This document shows positions 63,497-64,000 of a stretch of 64,000 nucleotides of DNA, piece after piece (the stretch's first letter is position 1; the number at the start of each line of letters is the position of its first letter). The notes below the pieces were generated by a model. It was not told the DNA's origin, searched no databases, and saw nothing but the letters and a program-made list of their open reading frames with translations. Where the stretch lies: the NCBI RefSeq assembly GCF_000952155.1, contig NZ_JYON01000019.1:1-64000 (forward strand), in the 5' to 3' direction. The position numbers and the translations under genes are program-made. Source of the stretch: Aliterella atlantica CENA595. GTDB taxonomy: Bacteria; Cyanobacteriota; Cyanobacteriia; Cyanobacteriales; Chroococcidiopsidaceae.

Positions 63497-64000
63497 ATGG
63501 ATGCAAGACTTAGCGATACTCCTCTTCTAGAAGTAAAAGCCTTAACTCGTAGCTTTGGTGGATTAATTGCGGTTAATAATGTTTCTTTTAATGTTAATAA
63601 TAATGAAATTTTTGGTTTAATTGGACCTAATGGTGCTGGTAAAACAACGTTGTTCAACCTCATCAGCGGCTTGATGCCACCTTCTAGCGGAGAATTAATT
63701 TATCAAAATAAAGCGATCGCTAAACTTCGTCCTCATAAAATTGCTAGCTTGGGTATTGCGAGAACGTTTCAAAATATCCGCTTATTCGGCAACCTTTCAG
63801 CTTTGGAAAATGTAATTGTTGCTAGACATATTCATACTAATAGTAGCGTATTTACAGGCATATTAAATCTGCCACCTGCACCTGGGGAAGAAGCTAATAC
63901 TAGGCAACAAGGCTTAGATTTATTGCAATTAGTAGGGCTGGGCGATCGCTTTGATGAAAAAGCTTGTAACTTTTCTTACGGCGATCAAAGAAGATTAGAA
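63497..64000 (+). CDS. livG: Branched-chain amino acid ABC transporter ATPase (LivG type), cut by window edge
   Basis: The first 168 codons of the ATP-binding subunit. ATG 63497 gives MDARLSDTPLLEVKALTRSF. Walker A is GPNGAGKTT, the Q-loop follows in IARTFQNIRLF, and the LivG-specific insertion HIHTNSSVFTGILNLPPAPGEE is partly kept. The signature NFSYGDQRRLE begins at the edge; FSYGDQRR replaces the usual LSYGQQRR-type motif. The rest, and probably a LivF-type gene, lies outside. It continues the operon from livM after 89 bases. Confidence 0.93.
   Translation, partial: MDARLSDTPLLEVKALTRSFGGLIAVNNVSFNVNNNEIFGLIGPNGAGKTTLFNLISGLMPPSSGELIYQNKAIAKLRPHKIASLGIARTFQNIRLFGNLSALENVIVARHIHTNSSVFTGILNLPPAPGEEANTRQQGLDLLQLVGLGDRFDEKACNFSYGDQRRLE

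Overview
The window is chromosomal DNA of a cyanobacterium. It carries oxygenic-photosynthesis genes (psbV, psbV2, petE, petM, ycf39), phylloquinone genes (menF, menA, menC), the cyanobacterial two-gene atpD-atpC locus, many cyanobacteria-restricted domains (DUF3172, DUF3318, DUF4278, Mo-nitro_C, Uma2) and a very high density of the HIP1 octamer GCGATCGC. Repeats of the TAATTCG heptamer type and the mixed accessory content fit a large-genome lineage (Nostoc- or Chroococcidiopsis-like). Genus cannot be fixed by eye.

Layout. 1-2061: tail of an insertion sequence, followed by a hybrid histidine kinase whose 5' end it has removed. 2116-9622: Uma2 protein, ABC-2 permease, DUF3172 protein, a cation/proton antiporter with a small exported partner, a small membrane protein and a secreted repeat protein. 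9783-15405: envelope-type genes (family-10-like glycoside hydrolase, secreted CHAT protein, CsgG-like protein, glycosyltransferase). 15736-25259: mostly core metabolism and photosynthesis (TerB/Mo-nitro_C protein, obg, petE, psbV2, psbV, accD, pilD, leuB, pdxA, petM, ycf39).

25320-28225: a Type II restriction-modification cassette (controller protein, endonuclease, methyltransferase) lying between two copies of the 3' end of a DUF3318 gene. One copy is a remnant that breaks off exactly at a HIP1 site. This is the clearest mobile-DNA event in the window. 28442-33950: atpD-atpC, two exported or lipid-anchored small proteins, a purine permease and an orphan HigA-type antitoxin. 33965-38283: a three-gene operon of permease, GMC oxidoreductase and sarcosine-oxidase-like enzyme, probably for uptake and oxidation of an amine or alcohol. 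38714-39286: a predicted glutamine (glnA-type) riboswitch in front of a DUF4278 gene, linking it to nitrogen status.

39349-46000: accessory zone with a HAD hydrolase, a threonine aldolase, a decayed IS with perfect terminal repeats beside a broken antitoxin copy, an intact vapBC-like pair, a Uma2 protein and a truncated HNH gene. 46032-58774: ABC exporter, proA, men genes, a PadR regulator, lepA and a GAF histidine kinase. 59006-64000: a NatB/LivJ-HMG amino-acid uptake operon interrupted by a small overlapping gene pair (DUF6888/DUF6887-like, the first apparently starting at ATT) and an opposing Uma2 gene; its ATPase gene runs off the right edge.

All family names come from motif recognition in the translated sequence; no database search was possible.
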